DNA of 64,000 nt from Dyella acidisoli (GTDB lineage Bacteria > Pseudomonadota > Gammaproteobacteria > Xanthomonadales > Rhodanobacteraceae): contig NZ_BSOB01000005.1 in NCBI RefSeq assembly GCF_030160295.1, positions 124,001 to 188,000 of the forward strand, given 5' to 3'. Position 1 is the first letter of the stretch. Every line of letters starts with the position of its first letter. Below, piece by piece: positions 26,462 to 34,345 of the stretch. Both the position numbers and the translations under genes were made by a program. The notes beneath the pieces were generated by a model. That model had not been told where the DNA came from. It was given only the letters and a program-made list of their open reading frames with translations, and made no database searches.

Positions 26462-26573
26462 TTTTTGAAGCCACTGGCTCTTTGGGACGGTGGTGCTGCA
26501 TGGATATGTCGACGACGCGTCCCGTCGACATGCTTGGCAAAGTGGACGCATTCAAGTGCAAAGGAAGAAGCAA

Positions 26574-26711
26574 ATGGAAAACATGGGCATTCAGGAAATC
26601 TCGATGGCTCAGGCCGATGAAGTCGGTGGTGGCATCCTCCCGTTGATCGCGCTGGCCGTGTTCGACGTCGCCATCATTGCGTATGACGCCTATCAGATCT
26701 CCAAGCTGTAA
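26574..26711 (+). CDS. GG-leader peptide 2 (class II bacteriocin/microcin-like)
   Basis: A 45-codon gene with AAGGA 8 nt before the ATG. The leader MENMGIQEISMAQADEVGG ends in a double glycine (a third Gly follows). The mature peptide is strongly hydrophobic (ILPLIALAVFDVAIIAYDAY) and ends QISKL, with no Cys. It lies directly after the C39 exporter gene and before a DUF3267 zincin gene, all on the same strand. Its leader resembles that of peptide 1 (acidic, EV.GG), so both are probably recognised by the same kind of peptidase. Membrane-active or signalling function is inference. Confidence 0.78.
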   Translation: MENMGIQEISMAQADEVGGGILPLIALAVFDVAIIAYDAYQISKL

Positions 26712-26795
26712 GTAATTTGAGGCCGACGGGCTAAAGATTATGCTGTACGCCGGGATGCGTGCACCGTCCCGGTTCCACACGCAGTAGAGGTGTCC

Positions 26796-27380
26796 ATGCG
26801 TTTCAAAGTAGGAATGCCCCCGGCGGTCAGTTACAGGCTTGTGGAAGCCCGTAAGTTGGTGACCGACTATTCAAGGGTTCACATCATTGCCCTGATGATA
26901 GGGGTTTTCGTGGTCGGCCCTATCCTCTATGCCGCCTGGCGCATGCGCTGGGAAAACCACATCATTTTCGGTGTTTTCGACCAGCCTCCTGGCATCTTTC
27001 TGGGGACGTTGGCGGCCATCATCGTGGTGCATGAATTCGTTCACCTACTGGCTCATCCTTGGATGGGGCTGTCGCGACATTCCATTGTTGGCGTGTTGCC
27101 GAAAAGCTTTCTCTTCTACGCCGCCTACAATGGTGAGCACAGTCGTGGCCGCGCCATTGTCATGCTCCTGGCGCCATTCGTTGTTCTGACCATCGTTCCT
27201 TATGTGGTTTCGACGATGGTGCCAGCGGAGTGGGTGCCTTTCTTGGCCTCGCTCTCCATCATCAACGGATTGGCCGCGTCCGGCGATGTGCTGCTGACCT
27301 ACCAAGTTCTGAAAACCATTCCATCGTCGGCCGTACTTCACGGTGAGTATTACGGGTTTCTGCCGTCTTCCGGCTCATAA
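26796..27380 (+). CDS. DUF3267 putative zincin membrane peptidase
   Basis: About 194 residues, four predicted membrane segments. Segment two runs into HEFVHLLAH, an HExxH zinc motif, and the last segment holds NGLAASGDVLL, with the GD pair that is typical of DUF3267 integral-membrane metallopeptidases. AGAGG lies 5 nt before the ATG at 26796; a GTG at 26790 is less likely. It follows the GG-peptide gene by 84 nt in the same operon. It could mature or degrade the peptide, or act as an immunity protein as some membrane proteases do. No experiment is known to me for this combination. Confidence 0.75.
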   Translation: MRFKVGMPPAVSYRLVEARKLVTDYSRVHIIALMIGVFVVGPILYAAWRMRWENHIIFGVFDQPPGIFLGTLAAIIVVHEFVHLLAHPWMGLSRHSIVGVLPKSFLFYAAYNGEHSRGRAIVMLLAPFVVLTIVPYVVSTMVPAEWVPFLASLSIINGLAASGDVLLTYQVLKTIPSSAVLHGEYYGFLPSSGS

Positions 27381-27455
27381 TTTTCCCATCGACGGGCATT
27401 AACAGCGAATATCCATCCTGGTTTGACCTGGGTTTCTACCAATAAGGAGCAGGTT

Positions 27456-27536
27456 GTGGGTAAGTTTCTTTTCGTCGCAAGCTTGCTGTGCTTCTCGGTT
27501 CTGGCGAACGCAGTTTGCGTAGGATTTCTGCCGTGA
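27456..27536 (+). CDS. possible signal-peptide-only micropeptide or truncated gene
   Basis: A GTG with AAGGAG at an ideal 6-nt spacing opens the frame MGKFLFVASLLCFSVLANA, then VCVGFLP and stop. The N-terminal 19 residues are a textbook signal peptide ending ANA. Either a tiny secreted peptide or the start of a gene cut short by a nonsense or frameshift mutation. Confidence 0.35.
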   Translation: MGKFLFVASLLCFSVLANAVCVGFLP

Positions 27537-27904
27537 GTGCTGAGGTCTTGCTGCCGAGAACAGCAGTCGGGTTTTGTCGCAGTTTCATTAACTCGGTCGT
27601 CGAAATTATATTTTTAGAAATCAATCGGTTGCATAACTTGCCGCCGTCCGTGGCGACTTCTAGCTGAGAACCATGACCTGATTAGCAGGCCAATCCAAGG
27701 AATGCGACCTAGTTTGCGAACAGGTCGCGCCCCAAGTGGCAGGACACGCGTATCAATGCTCACTGCGGTTTGCACGACACCCCAGGCATTTCCGGTGCCG
27801 GCGTGCCTTGCGGCGCATGACACGTGCCTTTGCCGTGGGGCGTAACGGTTAGCGCCATGGCCAGCGAATTCGTCATGGGAGAACCATGGCGCGGGGTTTG
27901 GCTA

Positions 27905-27949
27905 GCGATTGGGGAGCGTTATCGGGGTAGGGCAGACTGATCCCTCTAC
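27905..27949 (+). repeat. extragenic repeat copy C, with KOPS
   Basis: GCGATTGGGGAGCGTTATCG then GGGTAGGG (27925-27932), followed by CAGACTGATCCCTCTAC, which matches the extension of copy A. Oriented toward dif. Confidence 0.65.
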
Positions 27950-27969
27950 GAGCAAATCAGGGCTAGGGT

Positions 27970-28584
27970 TCATCCTTCCGCATCACCATTCCCGTATGCC
28001 GCCATAAAGGCATCCACCGCTCGTGCGACAACTTTCGCAACATTGCGAGGCGAAGTGTCCACTGATACGCCCAACGAGCTGGGCTCCAACAATTCAGCTT
28101 CGTACAACGCGCGAAGATGCGCCGCCGCCACCGTTGCATTGCACTTGCGTAGGTGCCCAAGTCGGATGGCTTGCTGCAAGAATTCTGTCACCAGGCTCCA
28201 GCCGTGCTTCGGTCCTCGCTCATAGAATTGCACGCCGATCGAAGAGCGCCCCGCCTCATGCATGGCCAGGCGGCGCATCGCAAGCAACTGCGGCTTGAGC
28301 AAAGCAGTCAGGTACTGTTTGCCCAAGTTCATCAACGTCTCGCGAATAGGCTTCGAAACATCGAGTAAAGCGATCGCGATTTTGATTTCGTCAGCTGCCG
28401 ATCCAAGCATGACCTCGATGAACATTTCTTCCTTGGATTCGAAGTAGCCATAGAGCGTTGCCTTAGATCCGCCGACGCGAGCGGCGATTTCGGCCATCGA
28501 CGCCTGCTCGTATCCAAGTTCGAGGAATACCTCAAGGGCGGTGTCGATGATCGCCTGTCGTTTTTCTTCCGTCTTCTTTCTCAT
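27970..28584 (-). CDS. TetR/AcrR-family repressor of the adjacent efflux operon
   Basis: A protein of about 204 residues. The N-terminal helix-turn-helix reads AIIDTALEVFLELGYEQASM, then IAARVGGSKATLYGYFESKE, the classical TetR recognition region. The C-terminal ligand-binding domain resembles AcrR_C-type regulators (LLAMRRLAMHEAGR). The start at 28584 has GAGGAA about 6 nt upstream; a frame to 28611 exists but is less likely. It is divergent from the efflux operon at 28752, and two operator-like palindromes lie between them, so it most likely represses that operon and itself until an effector binds. Confidence 0.88.
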   Translation of the reverse strand: MRKKTEEKRQAIIDTALEVFLELGYEQASMAEIAARVGGSKATLYGYFESKEEMFIEVMLGSAADEIKIAIALLDVSKPIRETLMNLGKQYLTALLKPQLLAMRRLAMHEAGRSSIGVQFYERGPKHGWSLVTEFLQQAIRLGHLRKCNATVAAAHLRALYEAELLEPSSLGVSVDTSPRNVAKVVARAVDAFMAAYGNGDAEG

Positions 28585-28621
28585 CGAATTTCCTCGCGTG
28601 AGGTGCGCCAACGTCAGCCAA

Positions 28622-28629
28622 GGGCAGGG
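28622..28629 (+). other. KOPS octamer GGGCAGGG
   Basis: GGGNAGGG match on the + strand in the tetR-efflux intergenic region, left of dif. Confidence 0.45.
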
Positions 28630-28673
28630 CGGGTATGACTGTGGTTATGCCGGCGGGGGATTCTATCAAAACT

Positions 28674-28731
28674 AAACCAGTCGGTCTGGATATGTTGACA
28701 CTCGCCAAATTATAACTAGACTGTACGGTAT
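28674..28731. promoter_or_regulatory. efflux promoter with two candidate TetR operators
   Basis: Box 1 at 28674-28687 reads AGACCGACTGGTTT on the - strand, an imperfect palindrome close to common TetR-family operators. Box 2 at 28718-28731, AGACTGTACGGTAT, matches that form at about 9 of 14 positions. A promoter TTGACA (28695-28700), 16-nt spacer, TAGACT (28717-28722) overlaps box 2, so binding would block transcription. Confidence 0.45.
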
Positions 28732-28751
28732 TGTTATGAAGGGGCGTTACT

Positions 28752-30233
28752 GTGAAGAAGGTCGTGAGGACATGGGGTGTACCCAGCCAAATGGGCGGCG
28801 CATTGGCAGTAGCGATGCTCTTGAGCGCGTGCGCGCAATTTCCCAGCATGCCACCCAAGCCGGTGACGAAAGACGTGCAGAGCTACCAGACCGCGCAGAG
28901 TTTCGTGGCCGATGCAGCGCAGCCTGCATCCACTTGGCCGGACGAGCAGTGGTGGCAGCGCTACAACGATCCGCAGTTGAACGCATTGATTGCCGAAGCA
29001 CTGAAGGGTGAGCCAACGCTGGCGGCTGCCGAAGCACGCCTGCACAACGCCGAGGCTTCGGCGCAGGAAGCGGGCGCGGCATTGCTGCCTCAGGTCAGCG
29101 CACAGGGATTGGTGGAGAAGGAAAAGCAGAGTTACAACAACGGTATTCCTGCGGCATTCGTGCCCCAGGGGTGGCGCGAATACGGTAGCGCCGAACTCAA
29201 TTTCAGCTACGAAATAGACTTCTGGGGCAAGAACCGCGCCGCGCTGGCGGCTGCGACGTCCGAACTTGATGCATCCCGGGCAGACCTAGCGCAAGCCAGG
29301 ATGGTGCTGGCGGCCTCGATCGCCGATGCGTACGCCGATCTCGCGCGCCTCTATGCCGAACGCGACAGCGCCGAGGCCGCCGTGAAAGTACGCACGCAAT
29401 CCGCGCAATTGTTCGCCGACCGCTTTGCTCATGGGTTGGAAACGCAGGCGAGCGTGCAGCAAGCCGAATCGAGACGGCAGAGCGCAGAAGCGGACCTGCT
29501 GTCACTGGATGAATCGATAGGGCTCGCACGCAACCGGATTGCCGCGTTGATGGGCGAAGGCCCCGATCGCGGCTTGAGCATCCAGCGTCCGGCCGTGAAT
29601 TTGACGCAGCCCGCCGACATGCCCGCGAATCTCGCCCTGGGCCTGCTTGGCCGTCGCCCGGACGTGGTGATTGCGCGACTGCGCGCCGAGGCGGCTGGCA
29701 AACGCATTGATGTCGCACGCGCCGGGTTTTATCCGAACGTCAATCTGGGCGCGATGATCGGTGTGCAATCGCTCGGCTTGAACATGTTGAGCAAATCAGG
29801 ATCGGAAGTCGGCAACGTAGGTCCGGCGATCACCTTGCCGATCTTCAATGGTGGACGTTTGCGCGGCGAATTGCGCGGTGCTCGTGCCACTTATGACGAG
29901 GCTGTGGCCAACTACGACGAAACGTTGACCAAAGCGCTGCATGACGTCGCGGACGTTGCGGTGAGCCGGCGTGCGTTGGCCGATCGGCTGCGCGCGACGC
30001 AGGCGGCTTACGACGCTGCGGCGCAGGCGCATCGTGTTGCTGTCGACCGCTACCGAGTGGGTCTTTCCGGTTACCTGGACGTACTGAGTGCTGCCGACAC
30101 CATGACCACGGCACAGCGCCAATTGGCCGACATCCAGTCAAGAACCTTCACGCTCGATGTATCGCTGGTGCGCGCCCTCGGCGGCGGTTACCAGCACCCG
30201 TCGATTTCAACAAACACGAAACCAGCAAGCTAA
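28752..30233 (+). CDS. outer-membrane efflux lipoprotein (NodT/OprM-type)
   Basis: 493 residues. The signal peptide ends at a good lipobox, LLSAC. The body has the two OEP repeats of TolC-like channels (WWQRYNDPQLNALIAEAL near the start; ITLPIFNGGRLRGELR and VGLSGYLDVL in the second half). It should form the outer-membrane duct of the tripartite pump encoded with the next two genes. The GTG at 28752 is supported by AAGGGG 7 nt upstream. It is the first gene of an operon divergent from tetR. Confidence 0.92.
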   Translation: MKKVVRTWGVPSQMGGALAVAMLLSACAQFPSMPPKPVTKDVQSYQTAQSFVADAAQPASTWPDEQWWQRYNDPQLNALIAEALKGEPTLAAAEARLHNAEASAQEAGAALLPQVSAQGLVEKEKQSYNNGIPAAFVPQGWREYGSAELNFSYEIDFWGKNRAALAAATSELDASRADLAQARMVLAASIADAYADLARLYAERDSAEAAVKVRTQSAQLFADRFAHGLETQASVQQAESRRQSAEADLLSLDESIGLARNRIAALMGEGPDRGLSIQRPAVNLTQPADMPANLALGLLGRRPDVVIARLRAEAAGKRIDVARAGFYPNVNLGAMIGVQSLGLNMLSKSGSEVGNVGPAITLPIFNGGRLRGELRGARATYDEAVANYDETLTKALHDVADVAVSRRALADRLRATQAAYDAAAQAHRVAVDRYRVGLSGYLDVLSAADTMTTAQRQLADIQSRTFTLDVSLVRALGGGYQHPSISTNTKPAS

Positions 30234-30249
30234 TTTTAAGGATTTGAAC

Positions 30250-31428
30250 ATGTCTCAGAGCCAATCTGTGGCCGCTGAAGGGCCAATCACGTCCGCTTCG
30301 CCTGCCGATCTCACCGCGCATGGTGTCCAGCGTAAAAAGTTATTCTCTGTGTTGGCGGGTGTCGTAGCGGTAGCGGGCCTGGGATATGCCGGCTACTGGC
30401 ATTTCATCGGCTCACGCTTCGTATCGACCGACAATGCTTATACCGGTGCGGAAGTCGCTTCGATCACTCCATCGGTAAGTGGCATCGTGAAAAGTGTCAA
30501 CGCAGTCGATACGCAGTACGTGCACAAAGGTGATGTGCTCGTGGTGATCGATGATACCGACGCAAAACTCGCACTCGCACAGGCCGAAGCCGAAGTCGGC
30601 TCGGCTGAGCGGAAAGTCCGGGCGTATCTTGCGACCGATGCTGGCCTGACCGCACAGATCGATGCACGGGCCGCCGATGAGTCGCGCATGGCCGCGCAGG
30701 TTACCTCGGCGCAGGCCGACTATGATCGTGCGGCGCTTGATCTGAAGCGTCGCGAAGCGTTGGCCAATTCCGGTTCCGTGTCCGGAGAGGAACTGAGCAA
30801 CGCGCGAACGTCCTTCGCCAGCGCCCAAGCGGCTTTGGCCTCCGCACGCGCATCCGCCTTGCAAGCAAAGGCCAATCGCGAAGCCGCGATCGGATCGCGA
30901 AATGCAAACAAGGTGCTGATCATCGACACAACGGTCGACACCAATCCGGAAGTGTTGCTGGCGCGCGCCAAGCGAGACCAAGCGCGCGTCGATCTCGATC
31001 GCACTGTGTTGCGCGCTCCGGTCGATGGGATTGTCGCAAGCCGTCAGGTTCAGATCGGGCAGCGGGTTCAGCCGGGCGCGTCGCTGTTGTCGGTGGTACC
31101 CATCGATGCTGTGCATGTCGACGCCAATTTCAAGGAAGTGCAGCTGGAAAAGGTGGATTTGGGTCAACCGGTCGAACTGACTTCCGACCTTTATGGAAGC
31201 CATGTCATTTACCACGGTAAGGTCGCAGGCATCGCCGGCGGTAGCGGCTCCGCATTTGCGATGATTCCGGCGCAGAACGCTACCGGCAACTGGATCAAAG
31301 TGGTGCAGCGCTTGCCGATTCGCGTGGCGATTGATCCGAACGATCTTCGCGCGCATCCGCTCGGCGTCGGGCTCTCCATGGAAGCGACCGTGGATACCCG
31401 CGGCGGCAAAGACACCCCGGCAAGCTGA
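30250..31428 (+). CDS. emrA: EmrA-type membrane fusion protein
   Basis: About 392 residues. One N-terminal membrane segment (LFSVLAGVVAVAGLGYAGYW) is followed by the EmrA hallmark STDNAYTGAEVASITP, a lipoyl half (SGIVKSVNAVDTQYVHKGD), an alpha-hairpin of about 150 residues, and the return half (LRAPVDGIVASRQVQIGQ). It should link the MFS pump to the outer-membrane lipoprotein. TTAAGGA sits about 7 nt before the ATG at 30250, while the frame itself runs back to 30157 inside the upstream gene. A 9-nt gap separates it from emrB. Confidence 0.92.
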   Translation: MSQSQSVAAEGPITSASPADLTAHGVQRKKLFSVLAGVVAVAGLGYAGYWHFIGSRFVSTDNAYTGAEVASITPSVSGIVKSVNAVDTQYVHKGDVLVVIDDTDAKLALAQAEAEVGSAERKVRAYLATDAGLTAQIDARAADESRMAAQVTSAQADYDRAALDLKRREALANSGSVSGEELSNARTSFASAQAALASARASALQAKANREAAIGSRNANKVLIIDTTVDTNPEVLLARAKRDQARVDLDRTVLRAPVDGIVASRQVQIGQRVQPGASLLSVVPIDAVHVDANFKEVQLEKVDLGQPVELTSDLYGSHVIYHGKVAGIAGGSGSAFAMIPAQNATGNWIKVVQRLPIRVAIDPNDLRAHPLGVGLSMEATVDTRGGKDTPAS

Positions 31429-31437
31429 GGCCTCCCC

Positions 31438-32979
31438 ATGTCTTCCCAGCAAAGTCGGGATATCCCGTTACCCCCGCTATCGGGCGGCATGCTGATCGCT
31501 GCCGGTTTGATCCTGGCCGCGGCAAACTTTGTGGCGGTGCTCGACACGACCATCGCCAATGTCTCCGTGCCGACCATCGCCGGTGCCTTGGGCGCGTCGT
31601 CCAGTCAGGGCACCAACGTCATCACGTCCTATTCTGTGGCCGAGGCCATTACCGTGCCGCTGACCGGCTGGCTCGCTAATCGGTTCGGCACCGTGCGGGT
31701 TTTCATCACCTCGCTGATCATGTTTGGCGTGTGTTCCGCGCTCTGCGGTATGGCGACGTCGCTCAGCATGCTGGTGGTGTTTCGTGTGTTTCAGGGGTTT
31801 GCCGGCGGTCCGCTGATGCCACTGTCGCAAACTTTGCTGCTGCAGATTTTTCCCAAAGAAAAGGCCGCTATGGCGATCGGCATGTGGAGCATGACGACGC
31901 TGCTGGGGCCCGTCGTCGGCCCCGTTCTCGGCGGCGTGATTTGCGACTGGATGCACTGGGGCTACATCTTCTATATCAACGTGCCGGTGACGCTGTTCTG
32001 CGGCTACTTCGGCTGGCGTCTGCTCAAGCCCCATGAGACATCGCTCGTGCGGCTGCCCATCGACAGGGTGGGGATCGTGCTGTTGATCGTTTGGGTCGGA
32101 TCGCTGCAGATCTTGCTCGACGAAGGTAAGGATGCGGATTGGTTCGCCTCTCCTGAAATCCGCGTGCTGGGCATCATTGCAGCCATCGGCTTTGCGGCGT
32201 TCATGATCTGGGAGTTGACGGAGCGCCATCCGGCGGTGGACTTGCGAGTGTTCCGCCATCGCGGATTCAGTGCGAGCGTCATCACCATCGTGCTGGCGTT
32301 CGGTGCATTCTTCGGCACGGCCGTGCTCACGCCCTTGTGGCTGCAGAACAACATGGGCTACACCGCGACGTGGTCCGGCTGTGCTGTAGCGATGACCGGT
32401 ATTCTTGCTGTGGCGTCGGCGCCCTTGGCGGCCATGCTGTCTTCCAAGATAGATGGTCGCTGGCTCGTCTTCTTTGGCGTGATGTGGTTGGGCGTGGTGA
32501 CCATCGTACGCACACACGCCAACACGGATATGCCTTTCTGGGGCATTGCTTTTCCGCTGTTGTTGCAAGGCGTCGGCTTGCCGTTCTTCTTCGTACCATT
32601 GACGGGACTCGCGCTAAGCAGCGTCGACGAGGCTGAAACCGCCTCCGCGGCGGGCCTGATGAGTTTTTGTCGAACGTTCAGTGGAGCAATCGCCACGGCA
32701 CTGGTCAATACGTCGTGGGAGAACAAGACCAAATACGCTCGCGCGGAACTGTCTGGACTGGTCGACAAGGCGGGGCACTATGCAACCACGTTGACGCATG
32801 CAGGATGGAGTGCTGAGCAGGCGCGCGGCCAAATCAGCAATCTTGCGCAGTCGCAGTCGGTAATGCTCGCCACCAACCAACTCTTTATGGTGGTTGGATT
32901 CTGTTTCGTGTTCGCCGCGGTGGCGGTGTGGTTTTCGCCGAAACCCACACGTATTGCCGATACGTCGCAGGCGCACTAG
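31438..32979 (+). CDS. emrB: EmrB/QacA-type MFS drug exporter (DHA2, 14 TM)
   Basis: 513 residues, with the hydrophobicity of a 14-helix DHA2 transporter. Diagnostic motifs are LDTTIANVSVPTIAG in helix 1, GWLANRFGTVRVF (motif A) and LGPVVGPVLGGVI (motif C, proton antiporter type). It should use the proton gradient to push hydrophobic drugs or metabolites through the EmrA/outer-membrane duct. It follows emrA by 9 nt, and the pqi genes start 131 nt later on the same strand, possibly in the same transcript. Confidence 0.93.
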   Translation: MSSQQSRDIPLPPLSGGMLIAAGLILAAANFVAVLDTTIANVSVPTIAGALGASSSQGTNVITSYSVAEAITVPLTGWLANRFGTVRVFITSLIMFGVCSALCGMATSLSMLVVFRVFQGFAGGPLMPLSQTLLLQIFPKEKAAMAIGMWSMTTLLGPVVGPVLGGVICDWMHWGYIFYINVPVTLFCGYFGWRLLKPHETSLVRLPIDRVGIVLLIVWVGSLQILLDEGKDADWFASPEIRVLGIIAAIGFAAFMIWELTERHPAVDLRVFRHRGFSASVITIVLAFGAFFGTAVLTPLWLQNNMGYTATWSGCAVAMTGILAVASAPLAAMLSSKIDGRWLVFFGVMWLGVVTIVRTHANTDMPFWGIAFPLLLQGVGLPFFFVPLTGLALSSVDEAETASAAGLMSFCRTFSGAIATALVNTSWENKTKYARAELSGLVDKAGHYATTLTHAGWSAEQARGQISNLAQSQSVMLATNQLFMVVGFCFVFAAVAVWFSPKPTRIADTSQAH

Positions 32980-33110
32980 TTCATATCGAGAGGTATGACG
33001 GTTGGGACTGTTTCCAATTTCCCACGGCATTACGGCAACCACGTAGTGCGCATTCGATTACTTGCCGCCGGCTCCTCGTTTCGCAGGAAGTTGGCAGGTG
33101 TTGTGAAATC

Positions 33111-33725
33111 ATGAAAGCCTTTCCGACTCTTATCGTCTGCGAACATTGCGACGCTGTGTACCGACGTCCAACGCTGGCGCCAGGTGAAGGCGTGCGCTGC
33201 GAAATCTGTGCGGCGCCGTTCTTACGCCTGAGCCGGCTGGATGTCGATCACTGGCTGGCCCTGACCATGACGTCCGCCGTCATCTACGTCATAGCCAACG
33301 TATGTCCAATCATACGTGTCAGCTTCAACGGACTGCATAACGAGACCACGCTCTGGCGGTCCGTTGCCGCGCTGGCACACGGTCCCGTCACATTGATGGC
33401 CGTACCGGCGACACTGACGGTGATCGTCGTGCCCTTGCTGCATATGCTGCTGCTTGGATGGGTGCTGCTGTACGCACGTCGAGGCCGTCGGGCGCCGGGC
33501 TTCCGCATCGTGATGAAACTTCTCGTCACGCTTCGTCCATGGAGCATGATCGAAGTGGCGCTGATCGGCATCCTGGTCTCGATCATCAAGCTCGCAGGCT
33601 TTCTGCACGTGGTCCCTGGCGTTGGCCTGTGGGCCATGGGTGTGTTGACGGTGTTGTTTACGCTCATCGCCAGTCCTGACACACGCCATCTGTGGTCACT
33701 TACCGAAAGCGACGTGGCGGTATGA
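33111..33725 (+). CDS. pqiA: PqiA-like membrane protein, first half
   Basis: About 204 residues. An N-terminal zinc ribbon with CEHC and CEIC is followed by four membrane segments (WLALTMTSAVIYVIANVCPI and so on). This is one of the two repeated halves that make up E. coli PqiA, which delivers lipids to or from PqiB. Here the halves are separate genes. The ATG at 33111 has no strong Shine-Dalgarno sequence; the open frame extends back to 32928. Its stop overlaps the next start (ATGA), indicating tight coupling. Confidence 0.85.
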   Translation: MKAFPTLIVCEHCDAVYRRPTLAPGEGVRCEICAAPFLRLSRLDVDHWLALTMTSAVIYVIANVCPIIRVSFNGLHNETTLWRSVAALAHGPVTLMAVPATLTVIVVPLLHMLLLGWVLLYARRGRRAPGFRIVMKLLVTLRPWSMIEVALIGILVSIIKLAGFLHVVPGVGLWAMGVLTVLFTLIASPDTRHLWSLTESDVAV

Positions 33726-34345
33726 GCATGCGTCCACGCGCTCACGAACTCGGTGTGATCGGCTGCCATGCCTGTGGTCTGGTTTGCGAAGCACCCGGCA
33801 CCACAACCCATGCAACGCAGTGCCTTCTTTGCGGCGCTGTTCTGCATGCACGTCGTCCAAATAGTCTTTCACTTGCGTGGGCATTGCTGTGGGCGGCGAT
33901 GATCTTCTATATCCCGGCCAACCTGTTGCCGGTGATGCATACCGACATGCTGGGAAGCAGCAGCGGCAGCACCATCGCCGCGGGCATTGTCGAGTTCTGG
34001 AAGTCGGGCTCCTACGGCATCGCACTGGTCATTTTCACCGCCAGCGTTGCGGTGCCATGTGCCAAATTTTTGATTATCGGTTTACTGCTGGTGACCGCCC
34101 AACGTCGCACGCCGTGGGCTCGACGCGAGCGGGCGCTGCTCTATCGCCTGGTGGAACAGATCGGTTACTGGTCGATGCTAGATGTGCTGGTAGTGGCGAT
34201 CGTCGCGGGGCTCGTCAAGTTCAAGTCGCTGGCTGACATCGAGCCGCGCCTGGGCATTCTTTTTTTCGGTGGCATGGTGATCCTCACCATGCTCTCCGCC
34301 ATGCAATTTGATCCCCGGTTGACCTGGGATGGTAACGAAACATGA
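33722..34345 (+). CDS. pqiA: PqiA-like membrane protein, second half
   Basis: About 207 residues, homologous in layout to the preceding gene: zinc ribbon CHAC...CLLC, then four membrane segments. It carries SWALLWAAMIFYIPANLLPV-like features and the FWKSGSYGIAL and GYWSMLDVLVV motifs of PqiA domains. It overlaps both neighbours by ATGA. The two proteins presumably assemble into one PqiA-like unit in the inner membrane, in contact with the PqiB tube. Confidence 0.85.
   Translation: MSMRPRAHELGVIGCHACGLVCEAPGTTTHATQCLLCGAVLHARRPNSLSLAWALLWAAMIFYIPANLLPVMHTDMLGSSSGSTIAAGIVEFWKSGSYGIALVIFTASVAVPCAKFLIIGLLLVTAQRRTPWARRERALLYRLVEQIGYWSMLDVLVVAIVAGLVKFKSLADIEPRLGILFFGGMVILTMLSAMQFDPRLTWDGNET

Larger units (their letters stand above)
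27381..27969. other. intergenic region after the peptide operon
   Basis: Contains a possible 26-codon secreted-leader frame (27456-27536) and extragenic repeat copy C (27905-27949). Nothing else is supported. Confidence 0.5.

Noticed and set aside
30412-31452. 346-codon frame on the - strand opposite emrA
   Set aside because: A shadow of a high-GC gene. The + strand frame has complete EmrA motifs.
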